Source: Mucilaginibacter phenanthrenivorans
Lineage (GTDB): Bacteria > Bacteroidota > Bacteroidia > Sphingobacteriales > Sphingobacteriaceae
Assembly (NCBI RefSeq): GCF_024721155.1
Contig: NZ_JAHVAP010000010.1
Coordinates: 124,001 to 188,000 of the forward strand
Length of the DNA stretch: 64,000 bases
Direction of reading: 5' to 3'
Shown here: positions 15,880 through 23,897 of the stretch, piece by piece
Layout of the letters: each line of letters starts with the position of its first letter
Numbering within the stretch: position 1 is the first letter of the stretch
Program-made: the position numbers and the translations under genes
Notes under the pieces: generated by a model
Told to the model about the DNA's origin: nothing
Database searches by the model: none
The model's input: only the letters and a program-made list of their open reading frames with translations

Positions 15880-15927
15880 CGTGTTAGTATGTGTGTAAAC
15901 TCGAAGAGTTTTCCATATACTAACACG
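15880..15927 (-). ncRNA. Structured hairpin next to the IS110 transposase, seekRNA/bridge-RNA candidate
   Basis: Two nested stems: CGTGTTAGTAT / ATACTAACACG (11 bp, outer) and AAACTC-GAA-GAGTTT (6 bp, inner), lying 11 bp downstream of the transposase stop. IS110/IS1111 elements encode a guide RNA in a non-coding flank, on the downstream side in the IS1111 group. The hairpin is visible; its role is inference, and it could be just a terminator. Confidence 0.35.
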
Positions 15928-15938
15928 TATACATTTTG

Positions 15939-17009
15939 CTAACTTGTCGCCACCGATGCGTTATTCGTTAACCCGGTTTTATATTCTTCACCAGTTCTGA
16001 CTACATGCCATATCCTTCGCAAAAGTTTATGTGCTACTTTGATAATAATCTTGTTGGCTTGTTTACCCGAATGACTTCTATAATATTCTTGCATAGTTGG
16101 ATCTCTCCGTACAGACACCCATGCGCTTTCTATCATATAACTTCTTAATAAATTTTTACGTCTGTAAGTCAATCCTCTTACCTGCATTGTATCACCACTA
16201 CTGTAAATGCTCGGTATTAATCCAACGTAACTGGCCAAATGGTCAAATTTATTAAACCTTCTGATATCGCCTAATTCGGCAAGTATACCGATAGCTATTG
16301 TCGGGCCAATACCAGGGATACTCATCAATAAACAAAAATCATTATTGTAATTGCTCCGAACGTACTCTCTTAGTTCCGCATTAAGCGTAAGCCATTCCCG
16401 CCGGGCAAAATCTAAATACCGTAGCTTACTGTGTAAACTAGAATGTCCTGACGAATACTTCCATTCCAAATCGTTAAGCCAGGTTATAAACCTCTTTGTC
16501 CATTTAACAGTATCACACTCCTGAGGAATTTTAATACCATAATAGAGTAATTCGCCTTTTATTTGACTTTTCAGTTTACGAACTGTTTTGGTTAAATTAT
16601 TCTTCTGTCTAAACAGACTTCGGAGTTGCTCATGTTGTTCGTCAGGCACGTATATCCCAGTGAGATGGCCTGATCTCAGTTGCTTGGCGAGATGCCGGCA
16701 ATCTACATTATCGGTCTTTTGATCTTTATTCTTTGCTGTCTGAGGTATATCAGACGGATTAAGGACCTTGACGCTCCAACCAGCAAGGCTTAATCGCCGG
16801 TATGGTATAAATCCACAGCATGATGCTTCATAACAACATTCGACGGAATAATCCTGGAAATTTTGATTAACATAATTTATTAAAATCTCCGGCTCTGATG
16901 GCATGCTGAACGTCTTGTGATCAAATAAGTCTGTTCGTATATTCACCGACCAGCTCGTCTTATGGACATCTATGCCAATAAATAATTGTTTCGTTTGCAT
17001 AATCTTCAA
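15939..17009 (-). mobile_element. IS110-family transposase (DEDD recombinase)
   Basis: Protein of 356 aa (or 353 from the internal Met at 17000). It has the N-terminal RuvC-like DEDD domain (FIGIDVHKTSWSV; CYEASCCGF; KTDNVDCRHLAKQLR), a central helical linker, and a C-terminal Transposase_20 domain with LLMSIPGIGPTIAIGILAEL and the serine motif around YVGLIPSIYSSGD. Members use an RNA-guided DEDD plus Ser mechanism and leave no long terminal inverted repeats. The frame is intact and full length, so the element may be active. It splits the island cargo between a small membrane protein gene and a lipoprotein gene. Confidence 0.9.
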
Positions 17010-17323
17010 GTTTTATTTGATAACAAAGCTTTCACATATATGCTTGACGTTTTATCCCGGTGTGGGCTATCTTCGCTTGACGTTTTATCCCGGTGTGGGC
17101 TATCTTCGCTGTAGCGGTGAATGAGGGATAATTTAATCAGTGTAGTTTGAATTTGACAAATGGTTATCATCCTCTAATTGTACGGTCGCTGCCGCTGGAA
17201 ACTTTGTACATGCAAGTAACTTACCACCATCTTTTTAAGATGAATTTTATAAACATATAGCTATATACCAAAAACTTATCCTATTTTCAATCGACTTTAA
17301 AATGTCTCACCTTAATAATCCCA
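17010..17323. other. Non-coding region upstream of the IS110 transposase
   Basis: About 310 bp without a gene. It holds the transposase promoter side, a 33-bp tandem duplication (17042-17107), a CATCTT-TTT-AAGATG hairpin (17229-17243) and probably one end of the IS. In the IS110 group the bridge RNA is encoded in this position. Confidence 0.4.
17042..17107. repeat. 33-bp perfect tandem duplication
   Basis: Two identical units beginning GCTTGACGTTTTATCCCGGT and ending GGGCTATCTTC lie back to back just upstream of the IS110 transposase start, in its leader or bridge-RNA region. Confidence 0.9.
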
Positions 17324-17839
17324 ATGAAAAAAATATTGTTCATTATACCTATTATTTTGTTTGCCTGTACCAATCGTCAATCTAAGCAGCAGATAGCAGA
17401 AACTTTAGTAAAATCATACCTCAATGGCACGTTAAATGACCCTCATAGTTATGAAAGTGTACGCTTCGATACATTAGTGCCATATCATCAAAGCTATGCG
17501 TTGGGGGATCCAGTTGGCAAAAAAATGGATTTATTAGCAGCCTCGTATGTAGATAGCGCTTCAAAATATGACCCTGAAAGCATGGATAACATTCTTAATG
17601 AATCTAAACACCGTTTTCACTCTAATATTCGATTAAAAACATATTATAAAAGAAAAGAAGATAGCTTGGAAAATATTATAAATCTACAAGACAAGACCTA
17701 CAAAGGAAAGCTGCAAAGCTACTCTATCGAACACACATATAGAGCCAAAAATGGCTTTGGTGCGTTAGGTTTACATAAATCACGATTCCAAATTGATACT
17801 TCATTGAGTAAGGTTACGTATGCTGAAGAAATAGATTAA
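17324..17839 (+). CDS. Putative lipoprotein
   Basis: Protein of 171 aa with a lipoprotein signal (MKKILFIIPIILFAC). The mature part begins with QQIAETLVKSYLNGTLNDPHSYE, a pattern seen in Bacteroidetes lipoproteins of unknown function, and ends with KVTYAEEID. Its last 4 bp overlap the stop of the convergent HEPN/nucleotidyltransferase gene. Island-like low GC. No enzymatic motif. Confidence 0.6.
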   Translation: MKKILFIIPIILFACTNRQSKQQIAETLVKSYLNGTLNDPHSYESVRFDTLVPYHQSYALGDPVGKKMDLLAASYVDSASKYDPESMDNILNESKHRFHSNIRLKTYYKRKEDSLENIINLQDKTYKGKLQSYSIEHTYRAKNGFGALGLHKSRFQIDTSLSKVTYAEEID

Positions 17840-19281
17840 CATTTATTAGCCTTAGTGAATTTCTCAAAGACCTCTTCTGTCGTATGTAACAGCAATTCAA
17901 CCTTTGGCATTAACATTTTAACCGATTCTTCATCAGCAATAAAACTTTCCCGATACCTTGCTTCGGAATATGCAGTTTGCAAGAGATTAAACATTTGCGA
18001 ACCCTCTGTCGTGTTTAATTCAAACACATTCTTTAGTTCGTCTGTAAATAACAAGGTCAGCCTTATCATTCGTGATAAGTTATGGGCAGACATGCGATAA
18101 CCTAATATCGCTTTAATAATTGCGATTAATGTGCTTTCAGCAGCTTGGTGCAATAGGAATACTGCAAGGGTGAAGTCTTTGTTTTCGATATAGTATTTAG
18201 CACCTTTCAGGAACGATTTGCCCTGTAGCCCCCATCTCTCCCAATCGATAGCAGACCTTTTTGTAAAATCATCCTCGGCAACCAATTTGAATTCTGGAAA
18301 CTGAAGTTCAGGTACTTGGTAAATACCCATTCCCTTACTCATAACGTTGTTCCAAAACCGCTTGCCACTTTCTATGCCTTGCCTCGCTACGTTTGCCTTG
18401 TGCACAATAGCGATCACCGATATATGGTGGCGGCAAATATCCTCAATCTTATTGCCAACCTCGTGCTCGGCTATCTTTTCCTTTTCATCCAGTAAAATAA
18501 GCAGGTAATAGGTGAAAGGATGTTCATGTGTACCTAACAAGGTAACTGATTGAATGGATGGTATTTTATTTTTTATTGTATCAAGCACTTCATCCAGTGC
18601 CAATTTTTCTGCGGCTGTCAGGGTAGGATTAATTGGCCTTATTTCAATCGGCGGGCGTTCTATAGCGCAAACTTCGTTCGCCGTTTTTTTCGTCAACTTC
18701 GTTAACCCGTTCTTCAATTGCCGTTGGTGAATTAACCATGCAGCCGAATATAGTTTAAGCATGTTCTCATAAACCATTATTACTTCCCCAGGCACAACAG
18801 TTTCATCAATAGCTGAATTAGATAATGCCCAATGGAGCCAATCGTTTAAGTAGTCCCTAAATTGTTCTGGACTGATCTTTTTAAATATTTTCTTTACTAC
18901 CTTATAGGGGTTTAAAAGTTCTTTGACAGAAAGATTGTTAGGGAAATATATCCATTTTTCTTTTTCTTCTTCCAATTGCGTTTCTGACGGAATCGAAAGG
19001 CGATATTTATTTTCCTCATAATCTAACCATAGCAAATAAAGGGCTTCTAAGAGCTTCATATTTATTTCATGGATAAAAAGCACGGAGCATGGACCATGCT
19101 TTTTACCCGTAAAGAATTTCTCGTTAATAACGTAATCTCGCCATTCCTTTAAGTCTCTTCGATGACTTTTAGGCCATGCGCAACTGAAAAATTCTTCAAC
19201 TACAGATAATGGATTCTGTATCTCATAATGACGGAGATTTTTGGGATAGTGTTCCCATGGAGCATAAACACCGTAATACAT
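17836..19281 (-). CDS. HEPN-domain protein with nucleotidyltransferase-like region
   Basis: Protein of 481 aa. Residues about 1-200 are an unrecognised helical region (NPLSVVEEFFSCAWP, LNDWLHWALS). Residues about 225-330 look like a small nucleotidyltransferase-like fold (LTAAEKLALDEVLDTIKNKI, SVTLLGTHEHPFTYYLLILLD), though the GSxxxGxxxxxSDxDL signature is not intact. Residues about 360-475 are a HEPN domain (GAKYYIENKDFTLAVFLLHQ, then AESTLIAIIKAILGYRMSAH and the YRESF end). HEPN and nucleotidyltransferase proteins commonly form toxin-antitoxin or defence pairs; here both are on one chain. The gene is divergent from an XRE regulator across about 140 bp containing inverted repeats. Confidence 0.65.
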   Translation of the reverse strand: MYYGVYAPWEHYPKNLRHYEIQNPLSVVEEFFSCAWPKSHRRDLKEWRDYVINEKFFTGKKHGPCSVLFIHEINMKLLEALYLLWLDYEENKYRLSIPSETQLEEEKEKWIYFPNNLSVKELLNPYKVVKKIFKKISPEQFRDYLNDWLHWALSNSAIDETVVPGEVIMVYENMLKLYSAAWLIHQRQLKNGLTKLTKKTANEVCAIERPPIEIRPINPTLTAAEKLALDEVLDTIKNKIPSIQSVTLLGTHEHPFTYYLLILLDEKEKIAEHEVGNKIEDICRHHISVIAIVHKANVARQGIESGKRFWNNVMSKGMGIYQVPELQFPEFKLVAEDDFTKRSAIDWERWGLQGKSFLKGAKYYIENKDFTLAVFLLHQAAESTLIAIIKAILGYRMSAHNLSRMIRLTLLFTDELKNVFELNTTEGSQMFNLLQTAYSEARYRESFIADEESVKMLMPKVELLLHTTEEVFEKFTKANKC

Positions 19282-19295
19282 AAGCTTTCTATTTA

Positions 19296-19361
19296 TTCCG
19301 GCCTACATTAACCGGAACACAAAAGAATAAGTCGTTGGATGTGTACCGAACCATAGTCGGT
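19296..19361. promoter_or_regulatory. Inverted repeats in the divergent promoter region
   Basis: TTCCGG-N10-CCGGAA (19296-19317) and ACCGA-N7-TCGGT (19345-19361) lie between the divergent HEPN gene and the XRE regulator gene. They are candidate operators for the regulator. Confidence 0.45.
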
Positions 19362-19408
19362 TGTGTTTTACAATTCAATGGTTGTTTCGTACATTTACCA
19401 TAATCATA

Positions 19409-19416
19409 TACATTTG
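19409..19416 (+). promoter_or_regulatory. -7 promoter box TACATTTG, possibly leaderless
   Basis: A match to the Bacteroidetes -7 consensus TAnnTTTG that ends 4 bp before the ATG of the XRE gene. Transcription would start at or next to the start codon. Confidence 0.5.
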
Positions 19417-19420
19417 CATT

Positions 19421-19816
19421 ATGTCAGAACCTACTTTACACATCGGACGAAAAATCAGTAGAATTCGTGAGTTGCGCGGAATGAAACAGGAAGCTTTAGC
19501 GGCTGAACTTGGTATCAGTCAACAAGCTGTGTCTAAGATTGAACAAAGTGCAGAAGTTGAAGACGATGCTTTAGAGAAAATAGCAAAGGCGCTGGGCGTA
19601 CCTGTAGAGGGTATTAGAAAATTTAACGAAGAAGCTGTGTTTAACATTATCGGTAATACCGTAAACAACCATGATCAAGCTGCTTTTTTCAATTACTACC
19701 CCACATTTAATCCGATAGACAAGTTGGTGGAGTTATTTGAAGAAAACAAAAGACTTTATCAAGAACTATTACAAAGTGAACGTGAAAAAGTGGAAATACT
19801 TAGAAATAGCAAATAA
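19421..19816 (+). CDS. XRE-family helix-turn-helix regulator
   Basis: 131 aa from the ATG at 19421; a longer opening would run through the promoter. The HTH_3 domain spans about residues 6-65 (IGRKISRIRELRGMKQEALA, ELGISQQAVSKIEQS, IAKALGVPVEGIRKF). The C-terminal part ends in a short coiled coil (LVELFEENKRLYQELLQSER). It is divergent from the HEPN/nucleotidyltransferase gene and likely controls it. This family is common in Bacteroidetes mobile elements. Confidence 0.85.
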   Translation: MSEPTLHIGRKISRIRELRGMKQEALAAELGISQQAVSKIEQSAEVEDDALEKIAKALGVPVEGIRKFNEEAVFNIIGNTVNNHDQAAFFNYYPTFNPIDKLVELFEENKRLYQELLQSEREKVEILRNSK

Positions 19817-19885
19817 TCGATAAAAATCTACTTTTCAAGTAACCTAATAGTATCACTCAACCCTCATCTCATTGAAAAACACATA

Positions 19886-20461
19886 ATGAAATTAAATTTA
19901 CTTGCGGTTTTATTATTAATATGCTTGTTCGAGGTTTCCTGCGATAGTGTATCCAATGAAAACAAGGGCTATAACAATTATTCAAAGGCTCAATTGTTTA
20001 TGAAAAATTTCATAAAACAAAATCCCGATATGGCGAAAAACGATATAAAGATGCAGGACGCTGTTTTATCTTACATAAGCCAATTTGAATCATTTATTGA
20101 CACCAATGGTTTATCTGACACACGTTTTAAACTTAAAAGTTTGTCACCAATAGATAACGGGTATGGTCTTGGATATGTAATGCATTTTGAAAACGATACA
20201 GCCATTCCTAATAATGATATGACATCAAGTAGTCATTTGGACATTTTCGCTGTAACAGACAGAGAAACGGCGGAAAAATACACACAATCAGATACTGTGT
20301 TTTATAAAATAACTTCTTGCAATGAAGCAAAGCGCATACCATCCGATGACATCAGACTTGTAACGCAAGACATGATGTGGACGGGCGGCATTAATTTTGG
20401 TCAAGAATTTGATTTCGGAAATTATGTTGTTAAATCGCCTGTAATAGAGCAAATTAAATGA
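19886..20461 (+). CDS. Putative lipoprotein
   Basis: Protein of 191 aa with a lipobox signal (MKLNLLAVLLLICLFEVSC). The mature part is Asp/Ser/Asn-rich, with a motif GLGYVMHFENDTAIPN and no recognised family. It follows the XRE gene on the same strand at a 69-bp distance, possibly with its own promoter. One of four lipoprotein-like genes in the island. Confidence 0.55.
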   Translation: MKLNLLAVLLLICLFEVSCDSVSNENKGYNNYSKAQLFMKNFIKQNPDMAKNDIKMQDAVLSYISQFESFIDTNGLSDTRFKLKSLSPIDNGYGLGYVMHFENDTAIPNNDMTSSSHLDIFAVTDRETAEKYTQSDTVFYKITSCNEAKRIPSDDIRLVTQDMMWTGGINFGQEFDFGNYVVKSPVIEQIK

Positions 20462-20515
20462 AATTGTGATTATTGAGTTGACAGGCAAACGCGGGTAGAA
20501 AGCTAATATATTAAA

Positions 20516-20863
20516 ATGAAATACAATATCTATGTCTCGCAAAATGACCATGAAATCTTAGATTATATTACTGATGCCGGTATAAAACATTCGGATGATG
20601 ATAGCGACCGTGTCTTCACATTTCTTTTTAATGATCACTTCCACTTAGTTATATTTTTTTCATCACCAGGGGACAAAGGTTTTATCATGTTCAGAATTGA
20701 TGATATTAGAAACAACCTTAAAGAAGTCAAGAATCTTAAGATAATGTTGCAAGAGTTAGCGAGAACCATAGGTAATAAAAAGGTTCTAAATATCGCTCTT
20801 GCGCAAGTAGAAGATATAGAAATTGCAGGGGTTGCCGCGCAAGTTTTCAGGTCTGGAAAATAA
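20516..20863 (+). CDS. Hypothetical protein (115 aa)
   Basis: Soluble protein with no signal peptide or membrane span and an acidic first half (KHSDDDSDRVFTFLFNDHFH). Strand and helix pattern suggests a compact alpha/beta fold. No family recognised. It lies at the right end of the forward-strand cargo, just before the reverse-strand mobilisation genes. Confidence 0.5.
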   Translation: MKYNIYVSQNDHEILDYITDAGIKHSDDDSDRVFTFLFNDHFHLVIFFSSPGDKGFIMFRIDDIRNNLKEVKNLKIMLQELARTIGNKKVLNIALAQVEDIEIAGVAAQVFRSGK

Positions 20864-20919
20864 TTACCGAATTACTTACTTATATTGCTATCCATTCTGT
20901 TTAAAACACTTTAGATAAT

Positions 20920-21549
20920 TTACTTCTTCTTTTTTAAATTTTGCAACCTCTTTATAGCTGCTTTGGCCTCCTTATTCTTGCGAAAGACTATATTTTCCAT
21001 TGCGGTTTTTTCCAAAGCCTCGTCTTCCAATTTGACTGTATTATTTATCATGGCATCAGGATCTCTCAAATAAGTAGTATCTGCCCAATGGGTATATTCA
21101 GGGGCGGTTTGACGGATAGCCCGGTATTTAATATCATTAATTTCAAGGCGGTTATTTGCACTCCATAGATAACCGCTTAATCCAGTACTGATAGCCGTTA
21201 TTATCAGCAATATCATTCCCGCAATAATCCATCTCTTAGTTTTTAAATCAAAAGAGTAGTTAAGGGTTATTGGTAAAGCAAGCTTAATAGCCTTCAAAAT
21301 GCCTTTTGTTTCTATCAGGATGTTTTTCGTCTGATCATTCGAGTTAATCGTGTTTAAATTACTTGTACTGTTTTTTAAGCCCTGAATATCATTGTTATAT
21401 TGTTTCAAAAATCCTTCTAAAGTTTGTTTTAAACTTTCAAAGTACGGGGAGTAATCAGCTTGCTTGATCTGTTGATTTTCCAATTCATTGACCTTAATAA
21501 TCAACTGATCAACTATTTCTTCGTGGATGCTCTTTTCTGAATTTTCCAT
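20920..21549 (-). CDS. Mobilisation-associated membrane protein
   Basis: Protein of 209 aa with a long helical N-terminal part (residues 1-95), one membrane span (about 108-130, WIIAGMILLIITAISTGLSG) and a basic C-terminus (KKNKEAKAAIKRLQNLKKKK in outline). It starts 22 bp after the relaxase stop on the same strand. Proteins of this layout regularly follow the relaxase gene in Bacteroidetes mobilisable elements and may help the relaxosome contact the membrane. Exact function unknown. Confidence 0.6.
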   Translation of the reverse strand: MENSEKSIHEEIVDQLIIKVNELENQQIKQADYSPYFESLKQTLEGFLKQYNNDIQGLKNSTSNLNTINSNDQTKNILIETKGILKAIKLALPITLNYSFDLKTKRWIIAGMILLIITAISTGLSGYLWSANNRLEINDIKYRAIRQTAPEYTHWADTTYLRDPDAMINNTVKLEDEALEKTAMENIVFRKNKEAKAAIKRLQNLKKKK

Positions 21550-21570
21550 TCTATTAAATGTTATTAATTA

Positions 21571-22533
21571 TTACCTGCTAATTTTATAACTTTCATTCGG
21601 GCTTTTACGCCGTTTCTTTTTTCGTTCGTCAGTGTCATTAACGTAAGGCATGGGCTCAACATAATCAGGCTCCAACAGTACTTCAAATAAAGACTTGCCA
21701 CCAGTGCCAAAATTTTGTTGGTCAGTGAGCGTATGGGATAATACCACATTCTTCAATTCGCTAACAAAATGTAGATGCCTTGCTTGTTCGGTTCTTTCAT
21801 GCTGTATGTTTTGGTCAATGGTTTTACAAATCCTGCCATAACTTAAACTTCGGTCAATTTCAGAGCCTTTAAATTTGGCATCCCCTTTAGAAAAACTGAC
21901 ACCCTGCACTTCCTTTGTTCCACTTTTGTACTTAAATTGCATTTCAATGCCCTTGTTTAACAATTGTCGCTTTAACTCATCAATGCTTTTAACCTGCTTG
22001 GTGATAGCCGTAATTGCATCGAATAAATCGTATTTGGTTTTATCCGTGCCTTTTAGTTGCTGTCGGTTCACCATCTTTTTATCGCTCGCTATATAAAAGC
22101 CATGTTTTAAAGTAAGCTCTTTAGCTATTTTGACATTTTTGAGGTGCTGAAAATTATCGGATATGGTTTTACCATTGTTGTCTACCCTGTTGTAAATGAT
22201 ATGTAAATGCGGATGTTCCTTATCTTGATGGCGTACTACTAACAACTGCGTATCTTTAATTTTCATTTTTTGCAGATACTCTTTTGCTATGCTAACCATA
22301 ACATCATCGTTTAATTTGGGATCATCATTTATGCTCCAGCTTAAAATCATGTGGCCTACTGCCTGACCTAAACCGGGGTTCATCTTTCTTTGCATATTGA
22401 AGTCGTTTATGGTATGCGCAATGCTGTCGATACGTATGCCGTCCGCCATAAGTATTGTTGCATCCTTTTTCAGCAAGTTGTATTCTATGCAGCCCTTAAA
22501 GCTTTTTCCCGGTTTCGGTATTTTGCCTATCAT
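21571..22533 (-). CDS. Relaxase/mobilisation nuclease (MOBP-like)
   Basis: Protein of 320 aa. The N-terminus MIGKIPKPGKSFKGCIEYNL carries the likely catalytic Tyr (IEYNLLKK). Motif III with metal-binding histidines is seen in RHQDKEHPHLHIIYNRVDNNG, as in the Pfam Relaxase family. It nicks at oriT and leads strand transfer using a mating apparatus supplied in trans; this island has no tra genes of its own. It overlaps the mobC gene by 38 bp. The C-terminal part is short, so no primase or helicase domain is present. Confidence 0.88.
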   Translation of the reverse strand: MIGKIPKPGKSFKGCIEYNLLKKDATILMADGIRIDSIAHTINDFNMQRKMNPGLGQAVGHMILSWSINDDPKLNDDVMVSIAKEYLQKMKIKDTQLLVVRHQDKEHPHLHIIYNRVDNNGKTISDNFQHLKNVKIAKELTLKHGFYIASDKKMVNRQQLKGTDKTKYDLFDAITAITKQVKSIDELKRQLLNKGIEMQFKYKSGTKEVQGVSFSKGDAKFKGSEIDRSLSYGRICKTIDQNIQHERTEQARHLHFVSELKNVVLSHTLTDQQNFGTGGKSLFEVLLEPDYVEPMPYVNDTDERKKKRRKSPNESYKISR

Positions 22534-22912
22534 CTTTATTAAAGTATTTGATTGCCTCGTCTATCTCATTTAATAACTCGTTGCATTTTTTCGCCAAACT
22601 AAGTATGCCCCCAACATGCGCCAACTTGGTTAGCTGATTAAGATTGTTAGCCATGCCTGCAAGCATGTGTAATATGCTGCGGTCTTCCGGGTTTAGCCGG
22701 GGAACAACCCTTGCCACTTTAGCGGCTGTCCTAAACCAATCGCTAATTCTCATGCCTGCGGACTTAGATTTGCTTTCTATGTGAAACCGCTCGGTAGCTG
22801 TTAATCTTACCCGTATATCCTGCTCCCGTTTCACCCTCTTTCTCGGCGCACCACCTTTATGTTTAGGCCGCTCGGTCTTAGGTTTTATATTTTCTTTTGA
22901 TAGAATTTCCAT
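22496..22912 (-). CDS. mobC: Mobilisation protein MobC
   Basis: 138 aa from the ATG at 22912. A longer opening to 23044 runs through the palindromic oriT-like DNA and is rejected. The N-terminus is Lys/Arg-rich. A ribbon-helix-helix-like segment (DIRVRLTATERFHIESKSKS, AGMRISDWFRTAA) is followed by the MobC signature (NNLNQLTKLAHVGG). MobC assists strand separation at oriT and positions the relaxase. Overlaps the relaxase start. Confidence 0.85.
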   Translation of the reverse strand: MEILSKENIKPKTERPKHKGGAPRKRVKREQDIRVRLTATERFHIESKSKSAGMRISDWFRTAAKVARVVPRLNPEDRSILHMLAGMANNLNQLTKLAHVGGILSLAKKCNELLNEIDEAIKYFNKDDRQNTETGKKL

Positions 22913-22988
22913 AATCTTAATTGATTTGCAATACCCGTATAGCACTTTTTTTACCCCTAAAACCTTTTGCAACCAACGGGCGCAAAAG

Positions 22989-23050
22989 GCAAGTTTGCCC
23001 TGTGCCGGAGGCATCAGGGGAGTTTTTGTGGAACAAAAACACAAACTTGC
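22989..23050 (-). other. Candidate oriT of the mobilisable island
   Basis: Located just upstream of mobC-relaxase. It holds a 9-bp inverted repeat GCAAGTTTG / CAAACTTGC (22989-22997, 23042-23050), an inner hairpin GTTTTTGT-GGA-ACAAAAAC (23022-23040), CCCTG / CAGGG arms, and CCGGAGGCAT (23005-23014). Position and structure fit an origin of transfer; the nic site cannot be set from sequence alone. Confidence 0.55.
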
Positions 23051-23079
23051 TTCCTGTAATACGATAAAAAAGGTGCGCT

Positions 23080-23098
23080 AAAACGCCAAAGGCGTTTT
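23080..23098. terminator. Perfect hairpin upstream of the oriT-like region
   Basis: AAAACGCC-AAA-GGCGTTTT, an 8-bp stem ending in TTTT, placed between the winged-helix gene and mobC. It probably terminates the 23125-23738 transcript on the minus strand. Confidence 0.5.
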
Positions 23099-23124
23099 GG
23101 TTAGATTTATACTTTTAGATTGTA

Positions 23125-23430
23125 TTAAATTCCGGTATCTACTGACCGCCAATAAATTAGGCTGCCCGTTTTCGGATGGTAGGATGGTTCGTAATGAATG
23201 TACCCTAATTCATCTAGTTGCTTGATGCACTTATGATAAGTTGCAACCGAAGCGATTTTAGAAAATGCCATCAATTCCTTTCTGTTTACAGAAAACGGTA
23301 TGGATAAATCACTCCGCTGCCAACATATGTATAACGCTGTAAACAGGCTTACATGGGTTGCCAATAGCTGTTTGTCGTTAGATATTCTTTTCAATAGCAC
23401 GTTGAGGTTTTTTACTTGCTGTAAAATCAT
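23125..23430 (-). CDS. Winged-helix-like small protein of mobile elements
   Basis: Protein of 101 aa. The pattern LTxALYICWQRSDLSIPFSV, then NRKELMAFSKIASVATYHKC and IKQLDELGYIHYEPSYHP, reads as a winged helix-turn-helix, seen in small regulators and replication-type proteins near mob genes of Bacteroidetes. It overlaps the upstream excisionase-like gene by 4 bp (ATGA) and has a strong Shine-Dalgarno (AAGGAGGG), unusual for this phylum. A role in replication or regulation of the island is plausible. Confidence 0.6.
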   Translation of the reverse strand: MILQQVKNLNVLLKRISNDKQLLATHVSLFTALYICWQRSDLSIPFSVNRKELMAFSKIASVATYHKCIKQLDELGYIHYEPSYHPKTGSLIYWRSVDTGI

Positions 23431-23738
23431 AATCCCTCCTTATTTATGCCGTTTAAAGAAATCACATTTTGGTCTTTGTGGTTTCCGTTTTCTAATAGCC
23501 TGTTAATGTCCTCAAGCTTGTAATAGTAAATACTGCCTATCTGGGTACAAGGCAGGGTGCCGTTGATACGTAGGTTTTGTAAAGTGCCTTGCGATACATT
23601 TAATAACCTCCGAACTTCATTGCTTTTTAAGAACTTCTTTGATTGTCCTTGTCCGGGTTGTAGGATTTGCTTAATGGCATTAAGCATTTCATTTTTAAAC
23701 TCCCTTAAATCTTCTTTCGTGATGATCTCCAAATTCAT
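23427..23738 (-). CDS. Excisionase-like helix-turn-helix protein
   Basis: Protein of 103 aa with a MerR/Xis-type HTH_17 domain in the C-terminal half (LKSNEVRRLLNVSQGTLQNL, then GTLPCTQIGSIYYYKLEDIN). Such proteins act as recombination directionality factors or regulators in Bacteroidetes integrative elements. The N-terminal 35 residues are helical. A strong AGGAGG ribosome-binding site lies just before the start. It is the first gene of the mobilisation operon. Confidence 0.8.
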   Translation of the reverse strand: MNLEIITKEDLREFKNEMLNAIKQILQPGQGQSKKFLKSNEVRRLLNVSQGTLQNLRINGTLPCTQIGSIYYYKLEDINRLLENGNHKDQNVISLNGINKEGL

Positions 23739-23897
23739 GTTTTGTCCTCCTAAATATTGTTAATTATATCAGCCGGCTGCAATCATGGTAAATGTTGCTT
23801 ACTGGCTGATTTTAACTCAAAGGTGGACTGCAATACATGGAAATGTATGCCCATTAGTGGCGTTTGGGCACGGGAAAGGAACTGATTATTACTTAGC

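Noticed and set aside
22913..23044. Longer N-terminus for MobC
   Set aside because: It would run through the oriT-like inverted repeats; the ATG at 22912 begins the conserved part.
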